DNA of 64,000 nt from Dastarcus helophoroides (lineage: Eukaryota; Arthropoda; Insecta; Coleoptera; Bothrideridae): contig CM053333.1 in NCBI GenBank assembly GCA_028583605.1, positions 32,007,976 through 32,071,975 of the forward strand. Reading direction: 5' to 3'. How positions within the stretch are numbered: position 1 is the first letter of the stretch; each line of letters begins with the position of its first letter. Position numbers and translations under genes: made by a program. The notes below the pieces were generated by a model that made no database searches, had not been told where the DNA came from, and saw nothing but the letters and a program-made list of their open reading frames with translations. This document shows positions 1 to 35,192 of the stretch, piece by piece.

Positions 1-663
1 AAAAAAGTAAACATTTGGAGTAACTGGAGATGTTACGTAAAATTGTTTTTGAGGATTTTGACCTCTTTTTCAAAGTTCTCTTTTTTCGAAATTTAGATCT
101 ATTCTCAAATGCCACTTTTTCCCCAAAATTTTGAAATTTAACTTTCTCTGGAAAAATGTACATTTTTTATTTTCTTCTACTCTGAAAAACTTCAGCTTTT
201 TAAAAGTTCGATGATTTTTTCCAAGATTTCAAAATTTTTTTTTCCAAATTTCAAAATGTTTTTTCGACTTTGTTCTAATTTGCGGCTTTTTTCTAGAACT
301 TGCTACATTTTTTTTTAAATTCGTCCTTTTTCCAAATTTAGCCATTTTGCCCAAATATTGACTTTTACTAAACGTTTAAACTTTTATTTAGTTTCCACAA
401 ATTTGGACCTGTTTCGCAAAATTCGGTTTTTTTCGAAATTTCGGCTTTCAAAATTCGACATTTTATTGTTTCTGCAAGCTGCGATTATTTCAACGAGATT
501 TGTCAATTTCAAAATGTTTGACTTGGTCTCAAAATTTGACTTTTTTCTTCAAATTTGACCTTTCTTTAAAGTTCAACATTTTTCTCAAAACTGGAAGTTG
601 TATCAGTATTGTCGTTTCTTTCGAAAATATTTTTATCAATTCTATCAAAATTCGAATTTATCT
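1..663. repeat. T-rich diverged ~20-bp satellite-like DNA
   Basis: No gene seen. The plus strand is T-rich with scattered TTTCGAAATTT and TTTTCTCGAAA words, the reverse complement of the repeat found elsewhere in the window. Bases about 130-230 are almost identical to about 1806-1910, and 570-663 resembles 2430-2535, so this piece is a direct duplicate of the DNA on the far side of the LINE at 664-1770. Short reading frames here are rich in Phe, Leu and Lys and are composition artefacts. Confidence 0.7.
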
Positions 664-1770
664 GAACATTTGGAGTTCTGGATTCTGGATTCTGGATTCG
701 TTGTGGGTTGCCTAAAAATTTAGGCCAGCACTTAGGTCCCCTTTCCGGGCCCATTGTGCTATCCCCGTGATTGAGGTGTCCTTGGTCATTCATTCAGCCA
801 CCCAACCTTGTCGAGAAACTGAAGAACGTCCCTTGGATGCGCCTCTCTCAAACTGGCCACACTAGGCCAGAAGTCCCCCAGCGTGGATCCTCTGATTGAT
901 GCTAGTGCCGGGCAGTGACACATCACGTGCTCGACACTCTCATCTTCTTCTAAGCACCCTCTGCAGCTCGGGTCGTTTATGATTCCCATTCTGTGGAGGT
1001 GTTTGTTTAATCGACAGTGACCTGTCCATATCCCTACAAGTTTCCTGAGATTATTCCTTGAGAGTTGTAGGCATAGTTTTGCCCTTTCCCTGCACGGCAT
1101 TCTAATGAATGCGTGAGTGTGTCGGCATGTTGTTATTGAAGCCCATAAGGCTTTGTGTTTACGATAAGTTTCTTCGTTAAGTAGGGATCTTACGGTTGAT
1201 CTTGCCAGGGAAAGGGTTGTATCGGGTCCAACGAATTGTCCCTCCTAACCATTCCTCGCCAGTTTGTCAGCGCGTTCGTTTCCCTCTTTCCCAGAATGTC
1301 CTTTGATCCATATTAGATCAATTGCATTCTCTTGTGATAGATGTTCTAGAGCTAGGTGGCAATTCCATACCAGCACTGAGTTTGTTTTCACATTCCTCAG
1401 GGCCTTAAGGGCTGCCTGGCTGTCCGTCTTTATTTGGATATATTTTCCTGTAATGTTCAGTTGCGTCATTTGTTCGGCGCTATATAAAATTCCCAACATC
1501 TCCGCTTGAAAGATTGTTGAGTATTTATCTAGCTTAATACTTACACTTAGGTTCAGGTCTTCCGAGAAGATTCCTGTTCCAGTGCCCGTATTTGTTTTCG
1601 ATCCATCCGTGTATATACTTACGTCTGGTATCCTTGCTTGTACTTCCTCCATTTTTATACGGTAGGATTTTGTGAAGTTATATTTCACCAGTAGATGGTC
1701 CATCGGCGCATCCAGAATAGGTACCTTTTAGAGCGCCTCCTCCATTATGCGCCGGTGACCCACCATTTTA
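664..1770 (-). mobile_element. 5'-truncated LINE retrotransposon, 3' end with RNase H domain
   Basis: The minus strand encodes the C-terminal part of a non-LTR retrotransposon polyprotein: an RNase H domain followed by a Cys/His-rich tail (CRGC..EHVMCHCPAL), as in I/R1/LOA-type LINEs. After the reading frame come about 120 bases of 3' UTR and a tail of tandem AATCCAG units (664-699). The 5' end is lost near 1760-1770, typical of incomplete reverse transcription. The same 3' UTR recurs at 54918-55080 with a similar short-repeat tail, which supports a mobile family. The clade is inferred from domain order, not from a tree. Confidence 0.8.
786..1703 (-). pseudogene. LINE RNase H / C-terminal reading frame with one nonsense codon
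   Basis: This is one open frame apart from a single TAG at about 1245-1247. The part at 1245-1703 shows RNase H motifs: YTDGSKT near the start (catalytic Asp), FQAEMLGI (Glu), TDSQAAL (Asp) and GHSGKEGNERAD (His/Asp). After the TAG the same frame continues with a Gly-Pro-Asp stretch, typical of LINE C-termini, and ends in a Cys/His cluster near 960-1000. The missing reverse transcriptase and endonuclease, plus the stop, mean this copy is dead. Confidence 0.75.
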
Positions 1771-4500
1771 ATTCATCTTGATTCTCCAAATTTCAAATTT
1801 ATTCTCAAAATTTAACTTTCTCTGTAAAAATGTACATTTTTTATTTTCTTCTACTCTGAAAAACTTCAGCTTTTTAAAAGTTCGATGATTTTTTCCAAGT
1901 TTTCAATTTTTTACAATGTCTTTTTTCGAAATTTTAGAATTTTTCACAAAATAGTTTGTCTAAACATTTCAGGTTTTTAAATTTGTTCTGCGAATTTCAA
2001 TCTATTGTCCAAATTCGAAATCTTTTTTCTGCTTCTTTTGAGAACTTTTGACGAAGTCATTTTTTTTTAAATCTCTTTTTTCAAAATTAAGCTTTTTCTG
2101 GAAATTTCAAATTTTATTTCGAACGAAATTAATCTCTTTGGAGGAACGGACTGATTCTTGGTTATCTTCAAAAACTGAAATACAGAACTTGTCCCCTGAA
2201 ACCAAGAAAGTTTAAAAAACCCAACAATAGTTGCTCTAACCCGTTTCGACATCCAAGCTGTCATCTTCAGTAAGAGAGCAACTTTTGTCGTGTTTTTAAT
2301 TTTTCTTAGCTTCAGGGGACAAGTTCTGTATTTCAATTGTTGAAATGAATCTATTTTCAAATCTCGAAATTTGATTTTTTTCTTAAAATTTGACCTTCTC
2401 TGGCAAATTTTGACCTTTTTTAAAATTCAGTATAATCTCGAAACTTGAAGTTTTATCGACATTTTCTTTTCTTTCTAAATTATTTTACCAATTTTCTCAA
2501 AATTCGAATTTATCAGAAAATTTGGATTTTTTAAAATCGTCTTGTTCTTGAACACATGAAATTTAAAATTTCTAGAAAAAGACCAGTTTAGAGAGACGAA
2601 ATTTCTAAAAAATGTTTTTTTAAATTGTCTTGTTCTCAAAATTTTAAATTTCCTCTCAAAATTGAAATTTCCCTGGAAAATTGCAAACTTTTTGTCAAAA
2701 TTTTGAACTTTTCTTAAAATTTTGACTTTTTTCTTCTCTGGAAAACTTCGACTCTTTTAAAGTTCGACAATTTTTTTAAGCTTCCAGTTTATTTTTACAA
2801 CTTTTCTTTTTAATGTATTACAATTTTTTAGAAAATTCAGATTTTTCTAAAGATTTCAGGTTTTTAATTTGTTCTGGGTTTCAATCTATTGTCAAATTAG
2901 ACGTTTTTTTTTCTAAAAGTTTACCTTTTTTTGAAAACTTTTGATATATTCATTTTTTTCGAAATCTCTTCCTTTTTCTTAATTTTTTCGAAATCTCTTC
3001 CTCTTTCTCATTTTTTTCGAAGTCTCTTTCTTTTTATCAATTTTTTCGAAATCTCTTTCTTTTTTTCAAAATACGTCTTTTTCTGGAAATTTTAGCTTTT
3101 ATTTCGAACTTTGATATATGCTATTTCTATAAATATAGAATTTTTTAAAAGACAAAGCGTGGACAGACACGCAAAAAATAAGTATTTATTAAACAAGTGA
3201 CCTACAGAATTTGAAATTTCCAAAAATACTTTTTTAATAATTTTTACGTAAATTTTGACAAAAAAATTATGATTTCAAGAAGTATTTTTCCGAAATTTTT
3301 TATTTGAAAAAACACATGAAATTTGAAATTACAAGAAAAAGGCCTATTTAGAGAGACGAAATTTGTAAAAAAAAAATTCTCATGATTTTTACTTTTTAAT
3401 TTGTAAAAATTCTACAGCCTTGAAATTTCGTGATCATAAGTTGAGTGACTTTTCTGAGAAAAAAAAATCTAAATTTACAGAAACAGCAAATATCAAGTTC
3501 GAAATAAAAGCTGAAATTTCCAGAAAAAGCCAAATTTTGAGAAAAAGGAAGAGATTTCAAAAAATTGAGACAAAGATAGAGTCTTCGACAAAAGTGAGAA
3601 AAAGAAAGAGACTTCGAAAATATTAAGCAGGAGGAAGATATTTCGAATAAAATGAATTTATGAAAAGTTCTCAAAAAAAGGAATTTTAGAAAAAAAACGT
3701 CGAATTTTGGCAATAGATTGAAAACCTGAAATTTTTAGACAAATTTGAATTTTTTGAAAAACTTTAAAATATCAAAAAGAGAAATTGTAAAAATAAACTG
3801 AAAGCGTAAAAAAATTTGTCGAAGTTTTTCAGAGAAGAAGATAAAAGTCAAATTTTAAGAAAAATTTCAAGAAATAGTCATAATTTTAAAATACGCTCGA
3901 AATTACGACAAAAAATTTTCAATTTTCCAGAGAAATTTAAGTTTTGAGAGAAAATTTGAAATTTCACGAACAAGACGATTTAAAAAATCCAAATTTTCTG
4001 ATAAATTCGAATGTTTAGAAAATTGATAAAATAATTTCAAAAGAAAAGAGAATGTCCATAAAACTTCCAGATTCGAGAAAAGTATTGAATTTTAAAATAT
4101 AGTCGAAATTTTCCAGAAAAGTCAAATTTTAAGAAAAAAATCAAATTTTGAGGTTTGAAAATAGATAAATTTCATTCGAAATAAAGGTTGAAATTTCCAT
4201 AAAAAGCTTAAATTTGGAAAAAAAATTTCGAAAAAAATGAATTCGTTAAAACTTCCCAAAAAAACAAAATTTTAGAAAAAGACTTCGAATTTTGACAATA
4301 AATTGAAATTCGCAGAACAAATTTAAAAACCTGAAATGTTTAGACAAATTTAAATTTTGTGAGAAATTGTAAAATTTTAAAAAGAGACGAATGAAATTTC
4401 CAGGAAAAAGGTAAATTTTGATAAATAAGTCGAAATTTGTGTAAGATTTCAAAAGAAATTCGAAATTTTTAGAAAAAATTAATTTGCAATTTCAAAAAAA
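1771..4500. repeat. Long fold-back (inverted repeat) of low-complexity DNA
   Basis: The plus strand switches from T-rich (about 1790-3160) to A-rich (about 3400-4490), and the two halves are imperfect reverse complements. Matching pairs include 3082-3119 with 3490-3530, 2715-2760 with 3810-3850, 2430-2535 with 3970-4080, and 1975-2110 with 4190-4350. The arms exceed 1 kb around a centre near 3300. A palindromic element (2136-2341) has inserted into the left arm only. No gene was seen. It could be a fold-back transposon or an inverted duplication of a satellite segment. Confidence 0.65.
2136..2341. mobile_element. Palindromic hammerhead-like element, copy 1
   Basis: It begins with GGAACGGACTG and has inverted arms containing CCAAGAAAG...CTTAGCTTCAGG and a decayed hammerhead-like core on the minus strand (CTGAAGATGACAGC ... 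GATGTCGAAAC). It is flanked by an 11-bp direct repeat with one mismatch, GAAATTAATCT (2125-2135) and GAAATGAATCT (2342-2352), read as a target-site duplication. In this copy the ACGCGT palindrome of stem III is mutated to ACGGGT. Confidence 0.75.
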
Positions 4501-4974
4501 ACGACGCCAGTTTTACCTGGATGGAACACTTCGTAAATCGTGAAATTTTAAGAAGACATTTATTTATTTATTTATTTTCTAGAATAGATAATAAAGATAT
4601 GAATCTAAGAAACATTCTTCCAAAGAATTTAAAAAAACATTTTTTGATTTTAATCTCGAATCGTGATTTTTTTAAATTTTACTGTACGTTGGTCTTTGGA
4701 TCATCCTGTATGACTACATACCTAATTTTAGTGGTTGTAAATTTTTTTTTATATAAAATATAATTATATATTTAAATAAGGTAGGAAGGATATTTTCTTT
4801 TCCTTTTTTTTTGGTATCCCCCAAAAAAAGAAATGTATAAAATTGAAATTAAGTTGGTCAATTATTAAAATTAATGAAGCAGGCAACCAAGTATACAACA
4901 ATGATTAATATTGGTTGCCTAAAGATCAATTTATTTAGTCCAGAAGGAAGATGCTGCGCTCGATATGTATGCTT
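4501..4974. other. AT-rich spacer without recognised gene
   Basis: AT-rich sequence with TTTA repeats near 4557-4580 and poly-T/poly-A runs near 4740-4830. A short open frame at 4521-4763 has no recognisable domain. Nothing else can be supported. Confidence 0.5.
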
Positions 4975-7496
4975 TAGGGATGTAAGGAATATTGGTTTTT
5001 CCACATTTGCAAATGCGAATGCGAATATTTATTTCCAACATCGCGAATGTTGACTTTTGTGAAAAAACAGAATTTCCAGAATAAATCGAGTTTGGAGAAA
5101 ACAAAAGTTTCTAAGAACATTTCCCTTACAATTTTCATTTTCATTTAAAGTTTGACATAAACTTGAAATTTTCAAGAAATATTTTTCTTTAAATTTCGTA
5201 AACATATTATTTTTAAAAAAATTTTTATTTTTATTTTAATACAGTTTTAGAAAAATAAACGAATTTTAAGAATAAATCGAATTTTGGATAAAAAAGTCCT
5301 AATTTAGAAAAAGAAAAATTATAATAAAAAAAAAACAGTGCTGGGATAAAGTACGAATTTTCAGGAAATTAAATTTAATATAAAAACCTCACCATTTTTA
5401 AAATCGTTAAGAATATCGAAATTTCGAGAAAAAGGCGATTTTTGAGATAAAAATCGAAAATTTCGAAAACACAAACAAATTTCGCAAAAAATTTCGAGGA
5501 AAAGATCGACATTTTGAGAAAGAGATCGAATTTCGAGAAAAAAGTCAAAATTTAGTAAAAATTCGAAATTTTCCAAAATTCGAGAAAAAGGCGAAGTTTG
5601 ATAAATAAGTCGAAATTTGCAGAAAGACACATTTAAGAATAAAAGTCGAAATTTTCAGAAAAAGTCAGATTTCGAAAATCACGAAATTTTGAAAAAAATG
5701 GCGAATTTTGAGATGAAAAGTTGAATTTTTAAGAAAGTCAGGTTTTGAAAAAAGAAATCGAATTTTAGAATAAATTCAAGATTTCAAAGGAATTTTTTTT
5801 GGAAAAAAGACGAATTTTGAGAAAAAATTTTAAGAAAAAGCCGAAATTTCTCAACTTTATATCTATTTTTTGACGACTGTCTGAATAAAAGACAAGCTTC
5901 TCCCTCCCTGGCCCACCACGTCGACAGAAAATATCCAGTATTGAGATAAATGTCGAAATTTAAAAAAAATACTTTTCAAAATTCCCAGACAAATATTACT
6001 CTAAAAATGTATACTTTTTTATGAAAATATCCACCAAATTTTGAAAAAAAGGCGAAGTTTGATAAATAAGTCGAAATTTCCAGAAAGACACATTTAAGAA
6101 AAAAAAGTCGAAATTTTCAGAAAAGGTCAGATTTCGAAAATCATGAAATTTTAAAAAAAATGACGAATTTTGAGATGAAAAATTGAATTTTTAAGAAAGT
6201 CAGGTTTTGAAAAAAGAAATCGAATTTTAGAATAAATTCAAGATTTCAAAGGAATTTTTTGAAAAAAAGACGAATTTTGAGAAAAAATTGAATTTTTAAG
6301 AAAAAGTCGAAATTTCTTAACTTTATATCTATTTTTCGACGACTGTCTGAATAAAAGACAAGCTTCCCCCTCCCTGTCCCACCACGCCAACAGAAAATAC
6401 CCACTATTGAAATAAACGTCGAAATTTTCAAAAAATACTTTTCTAAATTCCTAGATAAATATTATTCTAAAAATGTTTACGTTTTTATCAAATGATCCGC
6501 CAAATTTCAAGAAAAAGGCGAAGTTTGATAAATAAGTCGAAATTTGCAGAAAGACACTTTTAAGAAAAAAGAGTTGAAATGTTCAGAATTCGGATTTTGA
6601 AAATCACGAAATTTCGAAAAAAATGACGAATTTTGAGATGAAAAATTAAATTTTTGAGAAAGTCGGGTTTTGAAAAAAGAAATCGAATTTTAGATTTCAA
6701 AGGAATTTTTTGGAAAAAAGAAGAATTTTGAGAAAAATTTGAATTTTTAAGAAAAAGTCGAAATTTCTCAACTTTATATCTATTTTTTGACGACTGTCTG
6801 AATAAAAGACAAGCTTCTCCTTCCCTGTCCCACCACGACGACAGAAAATATCCACTATTGAGATAAACGTCGAAATTTTCAAAAAATACTTTTCAAAATT
6901 CCCAGATATATATTATTCTAAAAATTTTTACGTTTTATCAAAAGATCCGCCAAATTTCAAGAAAAAGGCGAAGTTTGATAAATGAGTCGAAATTTGCAGA
7001 AGGACACTTTTAAAAACAAGTCAAAATTTTCAGAAAGTCGGTTTTTGAAAATCACAAAATTTTGAAAAAAATGACGAATTTTGAGATGAAAAACTGAAAT
7101 TTTGAGAAAGCCAAATTTTGAAAAAAGAAATCGAATTTTAGAATAAATTCAAGATTTCAAAAGAATTTTTTGGAAAAAGACGAATTTTGAGAAAAAGTCC
7201 AAATTTCTAGAAAATGTCGAAAAAAGAAAACAGAAAAAAATGAAAACTGGAATTTAAATAAAAATACTTTTTATAAAGTCGGACTAGATAACTTATTGCA
7301 TTAGTTATTATCTTAGTAAATGCTGATCCCTTAAGAACCTATGAACCCCAGTTTAAGAAACCCCACCTTAGCAGTTGCATTGTTATTTCATAAATAATTT
7401 GCCGAGTTATTGCCAAATACATTCGCATAATTTCTTGTGAATGCGATTAAAAACATGCGAATGTTCCCGAACGCGAATATTCGTTACGCTTACCTA
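4975..7496. mobile_element. Probable non-autonomous hAT-like element with internal satellite
   Basis: The left end reads TAGGGATGTAAGGAATATT. The reverse complement of the right end reads TAGGTAAGCGTAACGAATATT. They form an imperfect inverted repeat, followed inside by AATGCGAATG-type words on both sides. The interior is satellite plus a ~455-bp tandem repeat and has no transposase frame. No matching 8-bp target duplication was found, so the exact ends are uncertain. Confidence 0.5.
5570..7200. repeat. Tandem repeat, ~455-bp unit, about 3.5 copies
   Basis: The landmark GACGACTGTCTGAATAAAAG occurs near 5872, 6338 and 6789, giving spacings of about 466 and 451. Each unit runs through GGCGAAGTTTGATAAAT, a GTCGAAATTT-rich stretch, then the landmark with CCACCACG and AATATCCACTATTGAGATAAA. 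Units differ by point changes and small indels. Matching short minus-strand frames in each copy merely reflect the repetition. The array sits inside the 4975-7496 element. Confidence 0.8.
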
Positions 7497-8384
7497 AGAA
7501 AATTGACCAAAAAGCATCCAGAAAGTGTCTGACTTCGACTATTTCTTTCTCTCTGCCATCCGTCAGTTGTCAATTGTTACTTATGTAGCACGCAAGAGTT
7601 GCAATAGCAATTGTATATTAGTTATTCTCTTGAAAACCTATATGAGTCATGTGAATCATTTTTAGATTTTTCTTAGATCATCTTTTTCATAAAAAATATG
7701 AACGCAGTAAAAAATGACGTTAATATCAAACAAAATTGAAAAGTTTTAACATTTCCCAACAGTTTTCAGTAGTCATTCAAATAAACATCTAATTAGCAAT
7801 AGAATGGCATCACTCCTGATAATGACAAATGGTAAGGTACCAGGTGGTACCTCCCAGAGAGTAGGTACTCTCTGGAAGCTTCTTCATTACCATTTTTACA
7901 ATATCCTCTTCCTGATCTCACTCAAAAAACTATCAAGTTATCGACACAAATTATATTACCGTTGCTAGGAAATAAGAAATAATACATCATTTCGTTGAAA
8001 ACTATTTGTATTTAAAATCAAAAGTACGAGTACATATGTACAATATTTACCACATAAATTATCGATAAATTAAAATTATGAATAAAGTAAAACTAAAATA
8101 AAAAAAAGACTAGTGGTACAAATAATTTTGAATAAAAAAAAGATAGAATTCTGTACAGATTAAAACTGTAATATATACAATCATTTGACGATAATAAAAT
8201 GATTTTGTAAAGATAAAATTATAACACATTTACTTCCTTTTAAAGGCAAAGTAATGTAAACGGAATGTAAATCTTCAAAGTTATTAAAAAAAAAGTAAAA
8301 TAGATCGATAATATACTCCACAATTAGATTTTTCCTGTTTAAGGATAATAGAACAAAATTGAACAACTAAAATTTCTGTGATTT
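7497..8384. other. 3' flank and probable 3' UTR of INO80
   Basis: AT-rich DNA below the INO80 stop codon. No clear minus-strand AATAAA was found close to the stop. A perfect 10-bp inverted repeat (CCAGAGAGTA/TACTCTCTGG, 2-base loop) lies at 7854-7875 next to two GGTACC sites. No other gene was seen. Confidence 0.4.
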
Positions 8385-33224
<24,840 letters not shown>

Positions 33225-33620
33225 ATTTAGCAACGAATCGACTCTAATTTACATGGAGGTTTTACGGTTAATTTTGTACATTGTATAATCTGCATGTTAC
33301 ATTTGTACTATTTAATGTGCAGTAAATTATTATAACCTTTTTCAACATTTCGACTTGCCCATTTTGACGCTTGACATCAAAACATGTCAATGAGATTCAA
33401 AATAAACGAAGGTCGGCCATCGACTCTATTCTGCGACCGAGGCGACACGCCGTAGCACCCAAGGTAACTACTTTAAAGAGTAAACTACAAAGCTTTGACT
33501 GTTCGAGTTTAGAACAAGATTTTTGCAACTTTAGCACACCAATGATTAGTTATTATGACGCAATATGTACAAACCCTTAATTAAATCTGATTAAATCAAA
33601 CATTTTCAATCACAGACTTT
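33225..33620. promoter_or_regulatory. INO80 5' flank / divergent promoter region
   Basis: Upstream of the INO80 start codon. Holds an open plus-strand stretch (33371-33580) with mixed, protein-like composition and a good potential donor (CCCAAG|GTAACT at 33462) but no in-frame ATG and a stop immediately before it. No TATA box is evident. The region probably contains the INO80 start site. Confidence 0.4.
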
Positions 33621-33639
33621 TTCTAAAGTTGCATACAAC

Positions 33640-34345
33640 TATAGAAAATGTCTGTGCATTTCAACTTTAATATTCTACTCTTTTCTCGAAATATCCACTT
33701 TAATCCCCGGATTTCCACTTTAGGCTCGAAATTTCGAGTTTTTTCTTGAAATTTGGACTTTCTTCTGGAAATTTCAACTTAATCTCCAAATTTCGCGAAT
33801 AAAAGAAGAAATTTTGGTATTTAAAATTAGAATTTACGGAACGCACCCTACTGTTAATTGTCGATGTTGTCAGGAAAAGGGATTGGTGGAACGCAACGGT
33901 AATCTGCCTAACTTAACCATAGAGTATAGAAATTTGGACGTTAATTTCGAAATTTCAAGAAAGAAGTCGTTGATTGAATATATATTTCAATCAACAAAGA
34001 GGTCGAGCTTTCGAAATTAAAGTCGAAACTTCGAGAAAAAAAGTGCAATTTCGTGATTAAAGTCGAAATTCGACTTTAATCTCGGAATTTTAAGAAAAAA
34101 GTCGAAATTTCGCAATTAAAGTCGAAGTTTTGATATTAAAAATCGAAATGTTGAGAAAAAAGTCAATTTCGAGAAAAAAGTCGAAATTTCGAGTTTAAGT
34201 CGAAACTTCGAGAAAAAATCGAGATTAAAATCGAAATGTTGACTTTAAACTCGAAATGTCGACTTTAAGCTCGAAATGTCGACTTTAAACTCGAAATGTC
34301 GACTATAAACTCAAAAATCCTACTTTTTATTTTTAATTGATTCCC
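33640..34345. repeat. Satellite cassette with conserved end island
   Basis: GTCGAAATTTCGAGAAAAAA and CTTTAAACTCGAAATGTCGA units. At 33830-33930 the reverse complement of the island seen at 21935-22070 and 22540-22650 occurs (GAACGCACCCTACT ... CTGCCTAACTTAACCATAGA). At 34330-34370 is TTAATTGATTCCCTTCCTATG, also seen in variants near 24490, 24665 and 24860. This suggests a repeated mobile cassette. Confidence 0.6.
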
Positions 34346-35019
34346 TTCCTATGCTCTCGTAATAGTCTTTGAGTATCAAGTTAGGAAAATGTTCGTATAT
34401 AGTTCTCTGATTTTTTTCCCAAAATCTATGGTTTGGGCGATGATTAATTGGGAATTCGAGTCAAATGAATAAATACAACTAACAGTCATTCGTTTCATAA
34501 AAATTAGCTGTTTATGCAACCTAATATTTCCATGATGTGCTATCGAATATATCCTGGAACTGGTTTTTCTTTTGAAGTCAAGGTTTAATCATAACGTTCG
34601 AATTTAATGACATTGAAGTTTAAATTTCGATCCGGTTTGAACCTGTATAATTAGCGAATCAACAAAATTAAAGTAATTTTTAATCGAAGGCATGTTTCTA
34701 AAATAAACTTTCTTAAGTATCCTATTAGACTAGTTAAAATATCTAAATCCGAAAGAATAGAAAGACTAGACCATTTATGATAAATGGTTTTGAAATAGCT
34801 TTTAAATATTAGGAATTCAACGTGCGCATGCGTCTTCTTTTAATCTCGAACCAAGCAAACGACTAATTGTAAATTAAAATCTAAGAAAAAATCGCTGAAG
34901 CATCGCCCTTAAATTTTTACTAATTCAATGTACAATATTATGACAAATGATGTGGTTTACAAAAACGACATAAACTTTTACGGGGTATTAACAATTACAG
35001 AAATACTTTAACCGGATGT

Positions 35020-35192
35020 GACGCCATTTTCATAGATAGAGTGCCATCTTGCCTTGTCGGCTTTCCAATTACGCCGACACCGACATACGCTAAGAAATAG
35101 AGATAGGAAAAGCATCTGTTTCAGAACTATTTTTTCACATTTGGTGTTTGTAAATGTTATAAAGTGCAACTGAATTTTATACACAGTTAATA
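35020..35192 (+). other. Candidate non-coding first exon and promoter of the SR protein gene
   Basis: A higher-complexity stretch (GTGACGCCATTTTCATAGAT ... GCCGACACCGACATACGC) ends at CAGTTAATAAG|GTAGGA, a plausible donor. The SR coding exon begins two bases after an acceptor AG at 39625-39626, so an upstream non-coding exon is required. This is the best candidate seen, but no transcript evidence exists here. Confidence 0.3.
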
